Positions 22,681-36,236 of a DNA stretch of 64,000 bases are shown in pieces. Position 1 is the first letter of the stretch, and each line of letters starts with the position of its first letter. Source of the stretch: Acanthochromis polyacanthus (taxonomy: Eukaryota; Chordata; Actinopteri; Pomacentridae); the NCBI RefSeq assembly GCF_021347895.1, contig NC_067113.1, positions 5,252,251 through 5,316,250 on the forward strand, read 5' to 3'. Position numbers and translations under genes: made by a program. Under the pieces are notes generated by a model. The model did not search any database, was not told the DNA's origin, and saw nothing but the letters and a program-made list of their open reading frames with translations.

Positions 22681-22970
22681 CATGACGAAATCGTGTTGGT
22701 GCGCACGAAACCGAAACTAAAACTTACGTGACAGTTTCACGAATCCTCGTGAGATCGGGCTGGTATGACGGCCCTTGAATCTTCTGCATGCCAGTGCTGC
22801 TTTCTTTCTTTTCAGGCTATGTGGGTCTATCCAGTGGGCAGTTACGCCCAGATAACTTTTGTTATGTGCAGTCCAAATGTCTGCTGTCGTAGAGACATAG
22901 TCTGTCTCTTCAAAACTCTTCAGTAGCTCTCTGTGCATTTTGACATACTCGTTATCTAGATATTTAGAGA

Positions 22971-23285
22971 GGTTGTTGCTAGAGGTACGAACCCGTACCC
23001 GTAGCCTGTGGACTACGGATACGGCACTTGCCATTTGCCAATCAGATACGCGAGATCTGGTCACGTGACTCCCGGTAGACGCTAGCTGTATGGACCCGTA
23101 GCATCGGTACGACAGGTACGGACCCTAAACCTGACCCTAACACTAACCCTAACCTTATCCTTTGCTTACCTTTCAACAGTTTGCAGTGGTTAGCAGCTTC
23201 TTGACTCGCGAGACTCGCGTACGGGTCCGTATCTGTCTGGCAAATGGAAAGTGCCGTATACGGACCCGTATCCGTAGACACTACC
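22971..23285. mobile_element. Small TIR element with 9-bp duplication, copy 1 (MULE-like?)
   Basis: The 315-bp element starts GGTTGTTGCTAGAGGTACG and its end, inverted, reads GGTAGTGTCTACGGATACGG. A perfect 9-bp duplication ATTTAGAGA flanks it (22962-22970 and 23286-23294). Removing it restores the hAT transposase frame. Inside are repeated ACGGACCCGTA-type palindromes and a CCCTAACC-like run at 23125-23155. Copy 2 is at 39819-40872. Nine-bp duplications suggest Mutator-like transposition. No coding capacity. Confidence 0.8.
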
Positions 23286-24465
23286 ATTTAGAGAACGTTT
23301 GTCTGCATGGCACTCTGACATTTACTCTGGTGGGTATTTTTTAATGATGGCTCTGAATGAATCTGAGTCAACCGTTGATATGGGCAACATGTTTTCAACA
23401 ACATACCTTCCGATCATCCCATTCCGTTCAGTCTGTGAGACAGGTTTTTGTGGGGGAGTAAAATTCAGCTTTTGCTGCTTAGCTGGCGTGGCCCCGTCAT
23501 GCCCTTCTTTGCTGGAACTAGCCACTGATGTATTATCGCCGGTGTGTTTGGCTACTAGTTTTGTTGCTGCATGTGTTGTGGTCAGATGCTTCATTAAATT
23601 GGAGTTGCTCATGACAGATGTGGACAAACGCTTTCCTCCCGGACACAACGTGCACTTCACATGCAAGTTCTTCCCTTGCCTCTCAATGATGGTGAAGTAG
23701 TGCTCGTATTTCCAATTTGAAAACGCCAACTTCCCCGTTTCCTCTCTACTCGCCATCTCTTCTGGTCCTAAGTTGCAGCACTTGTGTGTGTGTGTGTTGT
23801 TCGTCGCAAAAGCTACATGCTTTGTGTGTAAAAACTTCTCAAGTATTCGTCAGTGATGTCACGTGACTCGCGTAGTCACTTTACGTATACATTGCAACTT
23901 ATTTCCTTGTTCCACAGGCAAACAGTGACGTGACATCACTCTCTAATCCTTGGTATCTATCGAAACCATGTTGTACCAGGCAGCTCGCTTGAGTGAGGAA
24001 GTAAAAGAAGGAAACAAACCACAACAAACCACAACTGACTGCAGGCTATGTTGTCATGAGCCCCGACTTTAGTAACGGAAGCACAAGTCTTTGTTTATAA
24101 CTCAAACGGTGATATAACACTGGACAAAGTAACGAGTTAGATTATAGGTTACAGAGGAAAATAACGCCGTTACGTAACGCCATTTATTTAAACGCCGTTA
24201 CTAACAACACTGCAAGAGACACACTTGAATGACGCAGAACATTTAAAGTTGCAACAATGTGGCTTGGAGCATGTTTTTTTCTCCGCTTTCATGAGTAAAA
24301 GTCGAGGGGTTGCTATTCTCATTAAAAGATCTGTACCATTCAAAGTTATAGAATGTGTCAAAGACACACAAGGGAGATATGTATTTGTCAAAGCTGCAAT
24401 ACATGGGGAGGAATTTGCCATATTGAATATTTATCTACCACCTTGTCACCCTTTTACCTTTGTAG

Positions 24466-24988
24466 CCCTATAAGGTACAGTCAATTCCAGCCATTTTCGG
24501 TACAAAAAATCGCTAATATTTTATTTGTAAATAAAAATATGATGAGAAATACAGGGAATATTGGACGCGCATCGCGAGGTGCATTTCCTCGAAAATGACC
24601 TATTCGTGGATTATATACCGACTTCAAGACATGTTTTGGACAAAATATGTTACTGGCTTGTTTCGTCTGGATGTCCAAGGTTTATGGCCGTTTTTTGTGG
24701 AATATTTTCATCTGTGTGTAATAATGAACCCGGAAATGTGAGTCGCGCTGTGTACGTTAAAGCCGTGTATAGAGAACGGATGGATGGATATTCGTTGTTT
24801 GTCGGACAAATGTGTTTATATTACCCGCTGTGGTAATCACATCTGAAAGTGGTTTATACTGGCGGATTCATGACAATCTAAGCTTTCCATCGGTGTATAA
24901 TGTTTCTATCATCGAGTTGGCAGTGTCGTTCTATTTCGAAAAATGCTTATGCAGATATCAAAATGGCCCGCCCACAGGTCGCTGAACC
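24466..24988 (-). mobile_element. PiggyBac-type MITE, copy 2
   Basis: Reverse-oriented relative of copy 1 in the LINE endonuclease. Shared blocks on plus are ACAGTCAATTCCAGCC, GGGAATATTGGACGCG and ACCCGGAAATGTGAGTCGCG. TTAA lies at its right edge (24989-24992); the left edge reads GTAG instead. Its inner-right 80 bp (GGCCCGCCCACAGGTCGC region) differ from copy 1, so it is a distinct subfamily. Confidence 0.75.
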
Positions 24989-25197
24989 TTAACAGGTTAA
25001 CAGAAATAGTGACAAAACTGGCAGACCTGCCCCATGAAAACATTATTGTAGGGGGCGACTTTAATTGTATCATGAATCCATTGATTGCTAGACTCCCTGT
25101 AGGCCGCCTTCTTGTACCATGGAAAACAAAGCAGGTGTTTGAGTTGTTTGAGGATATAGGATATATTGATGTGTGGAGAAAACTGTTAAGGAAAAAT

Positions 25198-25523
25198 TGT
25201 AGGTAATAGGTTATTTCGAACTAACATACAGAAGGTCATCCCTTGACTCCAATTGGAGACACACAGAAGCACACCAACTGCTCAGACAGACAACTATTTG
25301 CTGATATAGCAACAACAACAAGGTTAGATCCTGCCTCTTTTCCCTTTCAGACAGTATAAACCCTGCAAGGACAGAGAGACTCCTCAGAGTTGATACTGAC
25401 AATGCACTTGTTATGTCAATTCTCCTGAATTCAGTAAAGCATTTTTCTCTACATCAGTCATCTGAGTGTTCCTGAGTTCGCCTCCGGTGTTTCCTCACCT
25501 GACATCGCAGAAATTCCCTAACA
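25198..25523. mobile_element. Solo LTR in the LINE endonuclease region
   Basis: The 326-bp segment interrupts ORF2 and runs from TGTAGGTAATAGG to TTCCCTAACA, so the ends are TGT...ACA with short inverted similarity. The flanks AAAAT and AAAAC match at 4 of 5 bases, suggesting a 5-bp duplication. A TATA-like AGTATAAACCC is at 25353. No internal retrotransposon sequence is present, so it most likely arose by LTR-LTR recombination. Superfamily not determined. Confidence 0.6.
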
Positions 25524-25679
25524 AAAACTTCATCCTTCTGAAAAGGAGTATACATTCTACTCTAACCCTCATAAATGCCACACACGCATTGACTATTTTT
25601 TCCTTCCCAAAGTCATCCTAAAGCAAGTAATTTCGTGCAAAATAGGACACATTGCCATATCGGACCATGCTGCAGTATA

Positions 25680-27316
<1,637 letters not shown>

Positions 27317-30300
27317 TATTTAGATTTTGCCCCTAAAAATGCTAGAGTTCAATCAAGACACTGGAGATTAAACCCCTTGATTCGGAAAGATGTTAAATTT
27401 TTAGAATATTTTAGAACAGAATACAAACATTTCCTTTCTGTCAACATACCCACAGCAAATAGTCCGTCTTTGCTTTGGGAAACGTCTAAGGCCTTTTGTA
27501 GAGGACTAATTATATCTTACACATCCAGCAAAAAGCGCAGAATATCAGAACGACAAGCTATATTAGAACGAAGACTTAGCTTTGCAGTAAAAGAATATGC
27601 TAAAAAAAACATTAAAATCCAAGCCGGAGGAGCTCAACGCCATACGCTGCTCGCACACTACTGACACAAAACGCTACGGAGAGAGTCAAATTTGCCAAAC
27701 AAAAATTGTTTGAACATGGGGACAAACCAGGTAAAACCAGCTAATCAAACAATTGCTTCAATTTCTGTTGGGGATGGCTCCTGTTCTACTGATCCTGAGG
27801 TAATCAGTAAAACATTTTTAGATTTCTACAAGAATCTGTACAAATCTGAACAATGTGTCAGCTTTCAATCGCTAATGGAAATGTTTTTCTCTCAAATCAA
27901 GTTACCTAGTCTACCTGATGACAAAAAGAAAAACCTAAATGCTGAAATCTCGGAGTTGGAGGTGCAGAGAGCCATCAAATCTCTTCGGAGTGGGAGGGCT
28001 CCAGGTCCGGATGGACTTGTATCTGAATTCTATAAAGAATTTATGGACTTGTTTTCAAAGTCCTATTTTGATATGCTTAAAGACTCTTTTAATACTGGTG
28101 TCCTTCCCCCTTCTTTTAGGGAAGCTAATATATCCTTAATTCTTAAAAAATCAAAACCTCCAGAAAATTGTGGCTCATATAGACCCATCTCATTACTTAA
28201 CGCGGATCTGAAAATACTGTCAAAAATTCTTGCAACATGTTTGGAAAATATTTTGCCCCTTGTTATATATACAGACCAAACAGGCTTTATCAAGGGTCGT
28301 AGCTCTTGTAATAATCTCAGACGCCTTCTAAACGTGATTCAGCTGTGTCAACAGCAAGCGGCGGGTGGTCTTGTGGTCTCTTTAGACGCAGAAAAGGCAT
28401 TTGACCGCGTCGAGTGGTCTTACTTGTTTTATACTCTGCAACAGTTTGGGTTGGGTTCCAATTTCATTAGCTGGATAAAAGTCCTCTACAGTTTTCCCCT
28501 AGCTTCAGTGATTACAAATGGCCTTAGGTCTTCAAACTTTGAGGTGGGGAGAGGCTGTAGGCAGGGGTGTCCTCTTTCCCCCCTCGTTTTCACCCTTGCA
28601 ATTGAACCGCTTGCAGAAGCAATTCGTAGCAATCCTAATGTGTTTGGTATCAATATCGAGCAAAGGTCTCACAAAATCTCTTTATACGCTGACGACGTTT
28701 TATTATTTCTTTCTAAGCCTAGTACGTCAATCCACAGAGTAATTTCAATTATCAATCAGTTCAGTTTATTATAAAATTAATTATTCAAAGTCTGAGGCTA
28801 TGCCCCTGGGGAAACAACCCAACATTTCCAATTCTCCCTTTAGGTGGTCCCCTACAGGATCTAGGTATATTTGTCACATCTCACTTTGATCAGATGTTTA
28901 AGACCAATTTAACCCGTTACTTGATCAAATTAAACTTGACCTTGACAGATGGAATTGCCTTCCCATATCCTGGTTAGGAAGAATTTCACTTCTGAAAATG
29001 ATAGTTGTGCCCCATTTGCTTTATCCGATTAGAATGATTCCTATTTTGTTCACACACAAGGTGATCCAAAAAATAAAGAGTTGATTTAGTTCCTTTAGCT
29101 GGAGCAAATAAAAAAGGGCTTTCATAAAGATGTCAACGCTGCAGTCTCCAGGTCATACGGGTGGCCTGGACCTCCCAGATCTCAAAAAATACCAGTTGAG
29201 TTCCCTTTTATTGTATGCCCGAGAGTGGGTATGCGGTAATTCACCTGCAACATGGCTGGATTTGGAGGCTGCAGTATGTGACTGTCCTCTTAAAGATTTG
29301 CTCTTCCTGAAGAAACTGAAAACTGTAAATAAATACTGTAGTAGTAACCCAATTATTGTCAATACTGTGAAGGCATGGAGAGTGGTGAGACACGTTAAAG
29401 GGAGAACTGGGAAAACATCCACTTTTACTCCTTTCGTCAATAATCCTGATTTCTTGCCAGGCATGTTGGATGCAGGTTACATGGATTGGGTGACAAAAGG
29501 TGTTTCTTCTTTAGGTTGTTTATTCAAGGAGGGGACCCTTATGCCATTCAGTCAAGTTGTTGAAACCTTCGGAATAGGGAAAAATAATCTTTTCATTTTT
29601 TTCAGATAAGAGATTTTATTAAAAAAGAAACATCATTGATGGAAAACACTGAGGTTTCAAATATTGTAAAAACTGTTTTTCGGAACTCAAGGGATGTCAC
29701 TTAGTATGTGTTATAAGACATTGAAGTGTTGTTGCAAGCCGGATACTCTCTTGCTGGCTCAGACATGGGGAAGAGAACTTGATATTGACATTACAAATGA
29801 AATGTGGATCAGTATTTGGAATTGTTCAAAAAAATATCCATCTGTAACCGTTCTTGGGCTCTCCAACTAAAGTTACTCCATAGAGCACATTTGGCCCCTA
29901 ACCGCCTATCAAAATTCAAACCAGGCGCTTCATCACTGTGTCCTAAATGTAATTTACATGAAGGCAGCCTGACACATTGTCTTTGGTCATGCCCCAAGAT
30001 ACAGAGATACTGGGAGTCTGTCCTATTTGAAATTAGAAATATAATTAGTCAATATTGATCTTGATCCTCTGTCTCTTCTCCTCAGTCTACCAAATAAACA
30101 AATTAGCGATAAATATAATCGCATTTTATTCAGTGTTTTAACATTTTGTGCCAGGAAGAATATCTTGCTGCAATGGATTTCTAGTCCTTTGGACTATTTA
30201 ACGTGCTTGGTTCATTTGGAAACTGATGTATTCAACCTAACCTGGAAACTCTTCCTAGAGTATACACAGGGTCATGTATCAACAATTTTGCATCGTGCTT

Positions 30301-30807
30301 TTGTCAATTCTTGAGAGCCCTTTACCTGAAATTTTTATTTATTTTATTTTATTTTCTTTCTTCCTTCTCCCTTCCCCTCAAGTAGGGGACTAAGTGTGGT
30401 TTTTGTCCTTTTAGTAGACTGTAATTAGGTAGTTGACAACAAAATGTTTTTATGAAACCTTCTTGTCTGTGTGCACTTTTCTTCTGTATAACCGTGGAAG
30501 TGATTGCACTCCGAAGGATGTGAAACATGTTTTTCCCCTCATTTCGGTGGACAATTGGGATTTTAGAGATGCACTGGGGAATTCTTGGAAGAGTTTGGAC
30601 CAGGTCTGTCAATTTCAGGCTGTGGAGCTCCCTGTAAGATCAGATATAGCACCTTTTAAATGGACTCTTTCATACTTGAAAAGCTGTAGGATTTGCTAGC
30701 TGTGCCAGTTGAAACATATTGTGTATCCTTGGACTGATGCTGAGCTACTGTTTGTTTGTTTGTTTATTAAGTTTAGAACTAATAAACATATTGAAAAAAA
30801 ATAAGGA

Positions 30808-33199
30808 CAGACCGATACATCAGCCGGCCAATATACCGGGCCAATTTTTGAGTTTTTTTACTTGTATTGGCATTGGCCGATACACGTGTGGGCTCGCGGA
30901 TTTATTTTTCCCTGGCATGATTTACAGACAGGCATTCATGGGCAGCTCTGTGTTGCCGGAAGACCCTGCAGCGCACATGCAGTGTTACCCCTCCCCCACT
31001 GGTAGAGTGGTGAAAGCAACCCTGGAAGCTGCTTCAGGAAGCCTCTAACTGTTAAACTTAGTTGAAATATTGCCACCCACTTTGAAATTTGAAACATCAA
31101 TGCGAAGTGCATGTAATACACGTGCTTGCAAATATAGTTATTAAGTTCGTGGGTCAGAAAAATGGGAATGCTGCTGAATGCTTTGTCTTTAACTGCTTAC
31201 CATTGTATTTAGAGAGCTGTAGACGTAGTTCTGCTGTTACAAACACCGGTTTAAGGATTAAGTAAAGTCAACATTGTCAATTCAGTATCGTGGTGTTTGT
31301 AGGAGTTTAATTCAACAAATGCCGGGCTGAGGTTCGGGGAGGGGGGGGGGTCTCATTTACTGGGGAGGAGCTAATCAAGCGCTTTATGCCAATAAAAACT
31401 TTTCAGGTTTATTGTTTTCTCTTAAACTATTTAAATGTGTGACAAAGGACATTTTGCAATGAGTAGATTATACCTGTTTTTAATATGTCAGCAAGCAATA
31501 CATCATCAACGCTGTGTTATAAATACTGATGAAAGGGTGATGATATTGGGTGGTATAAATGTAAGATGATGCAAAAAGATTGATACTAATTTGTGTTTTT
31601 ATTTTTTCTTTATAGAGATGGCTGAACGCAAAAATCCAGTGTGGCAACACTTCACTGAGCCCACTTCAGGGAAGGCTCAGTGTGCCATATGCAACTCATT
31701 GGTGAGCATGGGGGCTGAAAAAGGAAAAGGTAAAAATACCTCAAACATGAGGAGCCACCTGAAACGTCACCACCTTGAGGCCTACAGTGAAGCAGTAAAA
31801 GAAAAGAATGAAAGAGGAGCAGCAGCCAGTTCTACACAACCTACTGCTGTACAGATGTTTGGTGCCCAAAGGAAATGGCTTAATTCTGATACCAGGTCAA
31901 AAAAGGTGGACCTTGCCATAGTTGAGATGATTGCAACAGACAATCAACCATTTACAGTTGTCTCTGGTGTTCGTTTTAAAAGGTTGGTGGCATTGCTGGA
32001 GCCCAGATACTCCCTTAAAACTGACAAGTATTATCGCACTGACCTTTTTGAAGATGTACACATTAAGGTAGAGAACAAAATCAAGGAGTTGGTCACATTG
32101 GACAATGCAGGTCCTTATTTGGCATTTACAACGCACTGTCAGTCTGGAGAGACATAATCCCTTTTGAGCCTGACCTGTCATTTCATTGACTAAGATTGAC
32201 AAAGGAAACAAATTGTCCTCAATGTTAAAGCGATGGATGGCTCTCACACAGGTGAATACATAAGCGATATGTTCCTCAGTCTACTGAAGCACTGGGACAT
32301 CGAAACATAGAGAGTTGTGCTTGTGCTTCATGATAGTGGTGCCAACTTGATCAAAGGTATGAGGCTCGCCGAACTACCCGATCTCAGCTGCAGTGCTCAC
32401 ACACTTCAGTTGGTGGTGAATGATGGGATCAGCAGCCAGCAAGCAATGGCAGACATCGTTGCCAAATTAAAATCTTCTGCTACCCATTTTAACCAATCAG
32501 TGCTGGCCAAACAGTGTTTGAAGAACATTCAAAAAGAGCTTGACCTCCCCAGCACAAAATAATCCAGTCGGTGCCAACACGCTGGAACTCCACTCTTCAC
32601 ATGTTGGAGAGCATGCTGGAGCAGAAGCGGGCACTTAATGTATATGTAGGGGAACATGGAAAAAAATATCTGTCTTAACAGCAGATCAGTGGGCTCTTGT
32701 AGACAATCTGATTGCCACAATGAGCCCACTTGAACAGATTACACTTACACAGATTACACAGGGTCATGCCTTGGCTCCTGGCACACTGAGGAATGCAAAG
32801 GACTGAATCAAGGAAGAGCATGCCACTCTGTCTGAGGCTGCAAAACAGAAAAGTGCTTCCTCAGAAGGTCAAGGCCAAGAAAATCCATAACAGAAAAGGG
32901 CAGAAGAAGAAGAGGAGGAAGTCAATGGTCCATCAGACATGCTTGAACAGATGTATGCCAACCTTCTTGGGGCACATGGACCAACCCCAGACGAGACTGA
33001 TGAGGAGGAGCAGTTTACTCAGCAGCTGGATCAGTACTTAAGGAAACCGCTGATCAACAGGCAGAAAAGCCAGCCACTTGAATGGTGGAAACAAAATGCA
33101 TCCCGATTGCACCTTCTAGCACCACTTGCCGGAAACTTTCTCAGTCCACTCCCCTCCTCTGTTCCCAGTGAGAGGGTATTCAGTGAGGTCAGCATGATA
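30808..33199 (+). mobile_element. hAT element relic, right end lost
   Basis: The left end begins near CAGACCGATACATCAGCCGG, next to the LINE target duplication, and is rich in CCGATA/GCCGATACA motifs. A transposase relic follows from 31618. The element is cut off at 33199 by a Tc1 insertion (TA at 33198-33199). The right end is not visible beyond that Tc1 fragment. Confidence 0.7.
31618..33197 (+). pseudogene. hAT transposase (ZBED-like), frameshifted and truncated
   Basis: The start MAERKNPVWQHFTEPTSGKA leads into a BED finger: CAICNSLVSMGAEKGKGKNT, then MRSHLKRHH. A core part follows (NQPFTVVSGVRFKRLVALLE), then after breaks DSGANLIKGMRLAELPDLSC with SAHTLQLVVNDG (about 32335-32430). The C-terminal dimerisation domain reads PLEWWKQNASRLHLLAPLAG and SSVPSERVFSEVS (33077-33195), where the Tc1 cuts it. 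Frames break near 32157, 32562 and 32800-32940. Not functional. Confidence 0.8.
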
Positions 33200-33588
33200 C
33201 ACTCAACAAAAATATAAATGCAACACTTTTGTTTTTGCTCCCATTTTTTATGAGATGAACTCAAAGATCTAAAACTTTTTCCACATACACAATATCACCA
33301 TTTCTCTCAAATATTGTTCACAAATCTTTCTAAATCTGTGATCGTGAGCACTTCTCCTTTGCTGAGATAATCCATCCCACCTTACAGGTGTGCCATATCA
33401 AGATGCTGATTAGACACCATGATTAGTGCACAGGTGTGCCTTAGACTGCCCACAATAAAAGGCCACTCTGAAAGGTGCAGTTTTATCACACAGCACAATG
33501 CCACAGATGTGGCAAGATTTGAGGGAGCGTGCAATTGGCATGCTGACAGCAGGAATGCCAACCAGAGCAACAGCTCTGGTTGACATTC
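33200..33588 (+). mobile_element. Tc1 fragment ending in a fold-back
   Basis: Left arm and start of transposase of the same Tc1 family as 7587. It starts CACTCAACAAAAATATAAAT right after TA and includes MPQMWQDLRERAIGMLTAGM (33498 onward). At 33553-33588 the sequence folds back: two 16-bp arms around AACA are inverted copies with one mismatch. No right arm follows. It is a truncated copy with a template-switch-like end. Confidence 0.85.
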
Positions 33589-33639
33589 ACAGCCAATATA
33601 AAACAACGCAGCTAACACAACTCAGTACAATGACATATA

Positions 33640-33790
33640 CACATTACAACCACATATTAGGTACAATTAGTGAGTTTTTTCTTGCCACTGTCATCTTAGG
33701 GCTTGTCCAGGGGGTTCAGGCATATGGGTTCTGTAAAGTATCTTGAGACAACTTGAATTGTAACTGGTGATACATGAATAAAACTAAATG
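33640..33790 (-). repeat. Interspersed repeat fragment (ATATAGCG family)
   Basis: On the minus strand this matches the repeat at 43588, for example GTTCTGTAAAGTATCTTGAG versus the inverse CTCAAGACGCTTTACAGAAC. It also shares GCCACTGTC and GGGCTTG. Class not determined. Confidence 0.65.
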
Positions 33791-34199
33791 TAATCACCAC
33801 AAACAAGTGCAAAAATAGCGAAAAAGAAATTAAAAAACAGACAAATCCATGACATGGAGTTTAACAAATTTTTTGAAATCTTGAGCAACAGAGACTTTGT
33901 TGCTTCCAATACCAAAATCGCAAGGGGAAATAAAAAAGCTCACAATTCACCAAGAAACTTAATCCTGTGCACATATCTTGGCACAGATATTCTGTCCTGG
34001 TTGCACTTACAGCTTTGACACAAGATTTGGTGTGGCAAGTATGTTGGTTCCAATTCTTTGCTATAGAGCTATTTTATGAAATGGTGATGTGGACTTGTTT
34101 GTAGGAACACAAACCTGGTGCACATGGGGTTTTACAGTGCTGTAAAACTGATATCTTGATATCTTAGAATCATTTATCTTAGATAATTTAGAATCACCA
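33791..34199. other. No gene recognised
   Basis: AT-rich, nothing recognisable. Confidence 0.5.
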
Positions 34200-34374
34200 A
34201 CTGACATCATGTTTTTGGTCTGTGGGAGGAAACCGGAGTACCTGGAGAAAACCCATGCATGCACAGGGAGTGCATGAAAATTTCATGTAGAGATTCCAGG
34301 ACCAGGCCAGAATACAAACCGAGGAACTTCTAGTTGTGAGCCGATGGTGCTAACCACCGAGCCACTGTGTAGCC
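34200..34374 (-). repeat. Old partial SINE
   Basis: Degenerate reverse copy of the tRNA-headed SINE, shown by GTGGGAGGAAACCGGAGTA, GAGAAAACCCATGCATGCAC and CTAACCACCGAGCCACTGTG. It directly precedes a younger copy that used its edge as target. Confidence 0.7.
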
Positions 34375-34385
34375 ATCAACAAACT

Positions 34386-34752
34386 CCATCCTTCCATTCC
34401 TTATACACCGCTTTATCCTCACTAGGGTCGCGGGGGTGCTGGAGCCTATCCCAGCTGACTCGGGCGAAGGCGGGGGACACCCTGGACAGGTCACCAGTCT
34501 GTCACAGGGCTACATATATAGACAAACAATCACTCTCACATTCACACCTACAGGCAATTTAGAGTAATCAATTAACCTCAGCATATTTTTGGACTGTGGG
34601 AGGAAGCCGGAGGGCCTGGAGAAAACCCACGCATGCACAGGGAGAACATGCAAACTCCATGCAGAAAGATCCCACGCCCACCCCGGGATTTGAACCGGGG
34701 ATCTCCTTGCTGCAAGGCGAAAGTGCAAGCCACTATCCCACTGTGCAGCCCC
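34386..34752 (-). repeat. tRNA-headed SINE, near-complete copy
   Basis: Reverse-oriented, close to the copy at 18624. It has the B-box-like complement GGATTTGAACCGGGGATC, GGGGACACCCTGGACAGG and the head GTGCAGCCCC. Near-perfect duplication ATCAACAAACT (34375-34385) and ATCATCAAACT (34753-34763). Confidence 0.85.
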
Positions 34753-34789
34753 ATCATCAAACTAATATTTCTATTTCTTCAATATTAGG

Positions 34790-36236
34790 CAGAGATAACC
34801 TCCAGAACACAAAATGCTGTTTTTTAAATGAAAATTTGTTGAAAACTTTTATCACCCTTGTGAAAAAGAAATTGCCTTGTGAACCTAATAACTGCTTGGG
34901 CCACCGTTGGAGAAGCAACTGCACCTTTGTCAGCTTGTGATCAATCTTTAACATCACTATGGAGAAACTTTGACCCAGTGTTCTCTACAGAAAAGTATTA
35001 ATTCGGCCACTTTCAGTTTTTTAATCATGTACTGACCTTTAAAGATCTTGCCACACCATCTCAGCTAGATTAAAGTCCAGACTTTGACTTGGCTAGTCCA
35101 GAACCTTAATTTTATTCTTTTCAGTCACTCAGAGGAGGATTTGATTATTTGCTTTGGGTCATTGTCTTGCTGCATATTTATGTTGAGCTTTTAGTCATGA
35201 CTGATGGACAGATATTCTCCAGGAAGATTTTCACATAGAAAGCTGAATTCATAGCTCCATCAATTATGACAAGTTGTCCAGGTCCTATGGAAGTAAAGCA
35301 GCCCCAAACCATCACATGACCACCACCATGTTTTACTGTTGGTATCATGTTATTCTTCTGAAACGCTGTATTAATTTTACACCAGATATAATGGGACCCA
35401 TGTCTTTCAAAAAGTTCCATCTTTGACTCATCAGTCCCCACAATGGTATCCTAAAAGTCTTGGAGCTCATCTAGATATTGTTTTTTGCAAATGCCAGACG
35501 AACCTCTTTGTTTTTTGGTAAATAGTGGTTTGCACTTTGCAACTCTCCCATGATGCTGCTTTCTCCCAGTGTCTTCCCTATTGTGAAATCATGTATACAA
35601 CTTTAACTGAGGCCAGTGAGGGCTACAGATCTTTTGATGTCATTGGGGTTCTTTTGTGACCTCCTGGATGAGATGTCAGCATTCTCTTGAAGAAATGTTG
35701 ATAGGCCAGCCAGTCCTGGGAAAGTTCACTGCTCTTCCATGTTTTCTCTATTTGTAGAAAATGTCTCTCACTGTGGTTCTCTGTAGACCCAGAGCCTTAG
35801 CAATGGCTTTGTAACCCTATAGACTGATAACTGTCAATGACTGTGTAACATCTGTTCTTTAATCTCTTTAGAACGTGATATTATGTGGTGCTTTTTGAGA
35901 CCCTTTTGCTACTTCACAATGCCAGACAGGTTCTATTTAGTAATGCTTAGATTCAACAAGTCTGGCAGTAAAATATGAGTGTGACTGGTGAAGCTGAACC
36001 AGTTACCAAATAAATTTGGTTATTTGGTAGATTGGTAGCTAAGGGGGCAATTACTTTTTCCACATAGGGCTGGACAGCATTTTTCCTTCAATAAATTAAA
36101 TCATTTAGAAAATACATTTTATGTTTTTCTGGGTTGTCTGTCTTACATTAAAATTAGTTTGATGATTTGAAACATTTAAGTGGAACAAAGATGCAAAAAC
36201 AGAAGATATATGTAAATACTTTTTCACAGAATTGTA
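34790..36236 (-). mobile_element. Decayed Tc1/mariner element
   Basis: The minus-strand transposase relic lies between partial inverted ends: GTGAAAAAGAAATTGCC near 34860 and GGCAATTACTTTTTCCACAT near 36046, with an outer tail TTAGTTTGATGATTTGAAAC. Many stops and indels are present. It belongs to a different Tc1 group from the other copies in the window. Confidence 0.75.
35178..35441 (-). pseudogene. Tc1 transposase catalytic-domain fragment
   Basis: The minus-strand frame contains TDESKMELFERHGSHYIWCK, the first catalytic Asp region, and VKHGGGHVMVWGCF, the glycine-rich box of Tc1 enzymes. The continuation with the second Asp and Glu is out of frame or lost. Helix-turn-helix remnants lie further up to about 35880 but are heavily mutated. 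Not functional. Confidence 0.75.

Larger units (their letters stand above)
21590..23756 (-). pseudogene. hAT transposase with BED finger, interrupted
   Basis: The N-terminus (23322-23756) carries a BED-type zinc finger: CTLCPGGKRLSTSVMSNSNL with the paired His in HLTTTHA. The middle part (22717-22960) reads ETDYVSTTADIWTAHNKSYL with GVTAHWIDP, the start of the RNase H-like core. The next part (21590-21974) has NGSNFVKAFKVYQPVVEDD, an acidic stretch, then LPPHHRCVSHTLNLVS and ALWNKACHSTVEAETV. The C-terminal dimerisation domain was not found. Two insertions (22971-23285 and about 21975-22740) break the frame. When the first is removed, RQTFSKYLDNEYVKMHREL reads through. Confidence 0.8.
20652..24212 (-). 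mobile_element. Autonomous-type hAT transposon inside the LINE
   Basis: The ends are CAGTGTTGTTAACGTTAC and, inverted, CAGTGTTGTTAGTAACGG, giving a 3561-bp element with the transposase on the minus strand. LINE ORF2 is restored (LLQ then ETHLNDAE) when the element and one CAAG are removed. CAAG is duplicated at 20648-20651 and 24213-24216, only 4 bp where hAT normally gives 8. It contains further insertions: a composite segment (about 21975-22740) and a 315-bp element (22971-23285). Confidence 0.85.
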
